From assembly GCF_029893085.1 (NCBI RefSeq), contig NZ_JARXWI010000001.1, positions 1-64,000 of the forward strand: a DNA stretch of 64,000 nt, written 5' to 3'. A program made the position numbers and the translations under genes. Below, one piece after another: positions 63,201-64,000 of the stretch. The notes under the pieces were generated by a model. That model was not told the DNA's origin, did not search any database, and saw nothing but the letters and a program-made list of their open reading frames with translations. How positions within the stretch are numbered: position 1 is the stretch's first letter; every line of letters begins with the position of its first letter. Source of the DNA: Parabacteroides sp. PFB2-10. GTDB lineage: Bacteria; Bacteroidota; Bacteroidia; Bacteroidales; Tannerellaceae.

Positions 63201-63360
63201 CTTCCGGAACTGCGCTTTTGTGAAGAATTCTTTCCTGGAACGCCTGAAGGTGACGGCTTATCTGAACGATTTGTTTATCATCTCTTCTGTGAAAACAGAG
63301 CGTGGTACTACCTATCCGTTTGCCCGTAGCTTCTCGTTTGCGGTGCAGGCTACATTCTAA
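60247..63360 (+). CDS. SusC/RagA-family TonB-dependent transporter
   Basis: A 1037-residue outer-membrane transporter. After the signal peptide (about 1-34) there is a carboxypeptidase-regulatory-like domain (ISGIVTDESGEPLPGAHVMQ, about 38-58). The plug follows (about 120-260, with DEVVVTGAFTRKANTYTG and IYGSKAANGVIVVETKR) and then a 22-strand barrel. There is no STN domain at the N-terminus, so it is not of the kind controlled by an anti-sigma factor. It pairs with the SusD gene 18 bases downstream and is likely under the TPR-AraC protein upstream. The substrate is unknown; no glycoside hydrolase is linked within the window. Confidence 0.93.
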   Translation: MIRNAIYYSGHKVRCRWFLIVLALFTLGNLVTYAQNTRTISGIVTDESGEPLPGAHVMQKKVNASESLFAVSTDANGHFHLVLPTTAKEIEVSFLGFTTQVVTLTAKNEYQIRLSDASEVLDEVVVTGAFTRKANTYTGAVSTVKSEELLKIGNQNLLSSLANLDPSFVQIDNLSAGSNPNAMPDFQMRGQTGLNDLKGEYVSNPNQPLFILDGFETNLTKIMDLDMNMVESITLLKDATAKAIYGSKAANGVIVVETKRPEAGRMKVTYNGSLNLELPDLSSYDLCNAAEKLELERMAGLYYSDNAVTQIAYQKEYETKLREVLAGVNTDWKAQPVRTGVGQKHALYLEGGDQYMLYGVDLSYNNIQGVMKGSDRSTFAGGVTLSYRVKNFQFRNKLSITYNEANDSPWGSFYTYTTMNPYSRLYDEKGQLMQSYSYVPGGTKTANPMWNSTINTANLSKYTDITNNFYAEWNVLTNLKLTGRLGLTKKTTSQDNFRPASHTDFINYSAEDMYKKGRYYKENGDHFNMNGDLGVSYSIQMDKHLLFFNGQVNFSNYTYNASAMQAEGFPNENMDHIIFGVQYDTKTTKPTGYEGISRSVGGIASVNYSYDDRYLFDGNYRLTGSSEFGANNRWGSFWSLGAGWNIHKEKFLEDSEWLSQLKLRLSTGYTGSQGFSTYEALATVKYYGNYSYNGMIGSYLVGLANPDLQWQKKYDNSVGVDFGFLKGRLTGRFDYYTATTKSMLTDITVPQSTGFSTYRENMGETENKGFEGYLNARLWEDKKTRSYVNVFSSISRNRNKITKISNSLRKFNEDQDANKGKEENDDNKSNITAPSVRYEEGESLSAIWAVRSLGIDPQNGKEIYLKKDGTVTYEWDADDQVVCGDAQPEFNGNFGFNAEINGFGFGATFNYRLGGQIYNSTLVNKVENASPYYNVDRRVFTDRWQKEGDVALYKAITDKSYTRPTSRFVEDYNTLNLSSVNVYYDFRNCAFVKNSFLERLKVTAYLNDLFIISSVKTERGTTYPFARSFSFAVQATF

Positions 63361-63378
63361 CCATTAATACGAAACAAT

Positions 63379-64000
63379 ATGAAACGAAATATATTATTTA
63401 TAGGAATCTCGCTCTTTATCGGCGGTCAGCTATTGACCTCTTGCGACGACTGGTTGGATGTGCGTCCTAAGTCGGAGATCCCGACCGACCTGCACTTCGA
63501 GCGCGAAAACGGTTTCAAAGACCAGCTCACCGGTGTCTATACCGCCATGAGCCAAACCACCATGTACGGACGTGATATGTCGTTCGGATTGGTATCTGTT
63601 TTGTCACAGGATTACGACCTGAAACCCAACAGTATGTATCGCTATGCCGGCGAATACAACTACGAAGAGACAAGCACCAAGGGCTATATCGATATGATGT
63701 GGACACGCACGTATAACCAGATTGCCAACCTGAATGTGCTGCTTCAGTACATCGACGAAGTGGATCCGAATATATTCAGCGACGACAACCACGACCTCTA
63801 CAAAGGGGAAGCCTTGGGATTGCGCGCCTTCCTGCACCTCGATATGCTGCGTCTCTATTCGCCTTCGCCAGCCAGCAACGGCCAGGCCAGCGGAGTGCCA
63901 TACGTCGATAGCTACGGAAAAGGTATTACCGGGCAGAAAACCGTCACGGAAACCCTCGATCTGATCATTGCCGATCTGTTGAAAGCGGCCGATTTGTTAC
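63379..64000 (+). CDS. SusD/RagB-family surface lipoprotein (cut by window edge)
   Basis: The first 207 codons of a SusD-like lipoprotein, running off the right edge. The lipobox Cys is near residue 22 (LLTSCDDWLDV), followed by the family opening DDWLDVRPKSEIPTD and helical TPR-like parts with MWTRTYNQIANLNVLLQYID (about 94-113) and GEALGLRAFLHLDMLRLYSP (about 132-151). SusD proteins bind the ligand and close as a lid over SusC. The C-terminal binding region is beyond the window. Confidence 0.93.
   Translation, partial: MKRNILFIGISLFIGGQLLTSCDDWLDVRPKSEIPTDLHFERENGFKDQLTGVYTAMSQTTMYGRDMSFGLVSVLSQDYDLKPNSMYRYAGEYNYEETSTKGYIDMMWTRTYNQIANLNVLLQYIDEVDPNIFSDDNHDLYKGEALGLRAFLHLDMLRLYSPSPASNGQASGVPYVDSYGKGITGQKTVTETLDLIIADLLKAADLL

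Overview
The window looks like a chromosomal segment of a Bacteroidales bacterium, most likely Parabacteroides or a close relative. The reasons are the many TAnnTTTG promoter elements (several with TTTG 19-20 bases upstream), the near absence of Shine-Dalgarno sequences, a SusC/SusD pair, a fimbrillin lipoprotein, TPR-AraC and LytS/LytTR regulators, carboxynorspermidine dehydrogenase and meso-DAP dehydrogenase. The genus is inference.

Layout. 1-8.8 kb: a gap with a run of 20 C, an S9 peptidase, an orphan fimbrillin, a U32 protein/thioesterase/DprA group, and a DUF3037 + HipA-like kinase pair. 9-17.6 kb: carboxynorspermidine dehydrogenase, recA, then a tightly overlapping surface-glycan operon (FemAB-like transferase, deacetylase, WecB, two glycosyltransferases) meeting folK head-on. 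18-24.9 kb: LytS/LytTR two-component system, folA-thyA, aldose epimerase, MBL hydrolase. 25-31.9 kb: a minus-strand export cluster (two ABC ATPases, two FtsX-type permeases, LolA-like protein, TetR, beta-barrel) interrupted by a GxxExxY gene flanked by 44-bp inverted repeats. 32-37 kb: an AT-rich accessory stretch with an ORF6N remnant, a second-type FtsZ, a broken and an intact GH25 lysozyme, an A1S_2505-like protein and membrane proteins, ending next to tRNA-Pro. 37-42 kb: housekeeping (aroB, alaS, M23 endopeptidase, MerR). 42.2-47.8 kb: three exported glycoside hydrolases. 48-57 kb: an SSB-like DUF3127 protein, a Na/Ca antiporter, RelA/SpoT, nagB, FprA, tandem lgt genes, ddh. 57.4-64 kb: a CPBP protease, a TPR-AraC regulator and a SusC/SusD pair that runs off the right edge.

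The strongest unexplained signal is a family of five short palindromic elements (about 140 or 175 bp) sharing CTCCCGGGAG, a GCAAAA/TTTTGC hairpin and an ACGTTAAAAA core. All five lie between divergently transcribed genes, in both orientations; five of the eight divergent gaps are occupied, and I saw none in any other gap. Second are the 44-bp inverted repeats around the GxxExxY gene, one arm of which is the signal-peptide coding region of the neighbouring LolA-like gene. Third is the FtsZ-paralog/lysozyme locus. A 51-bp perfect inverted repeat lies between the antiporter and RelA/SpoT genes.
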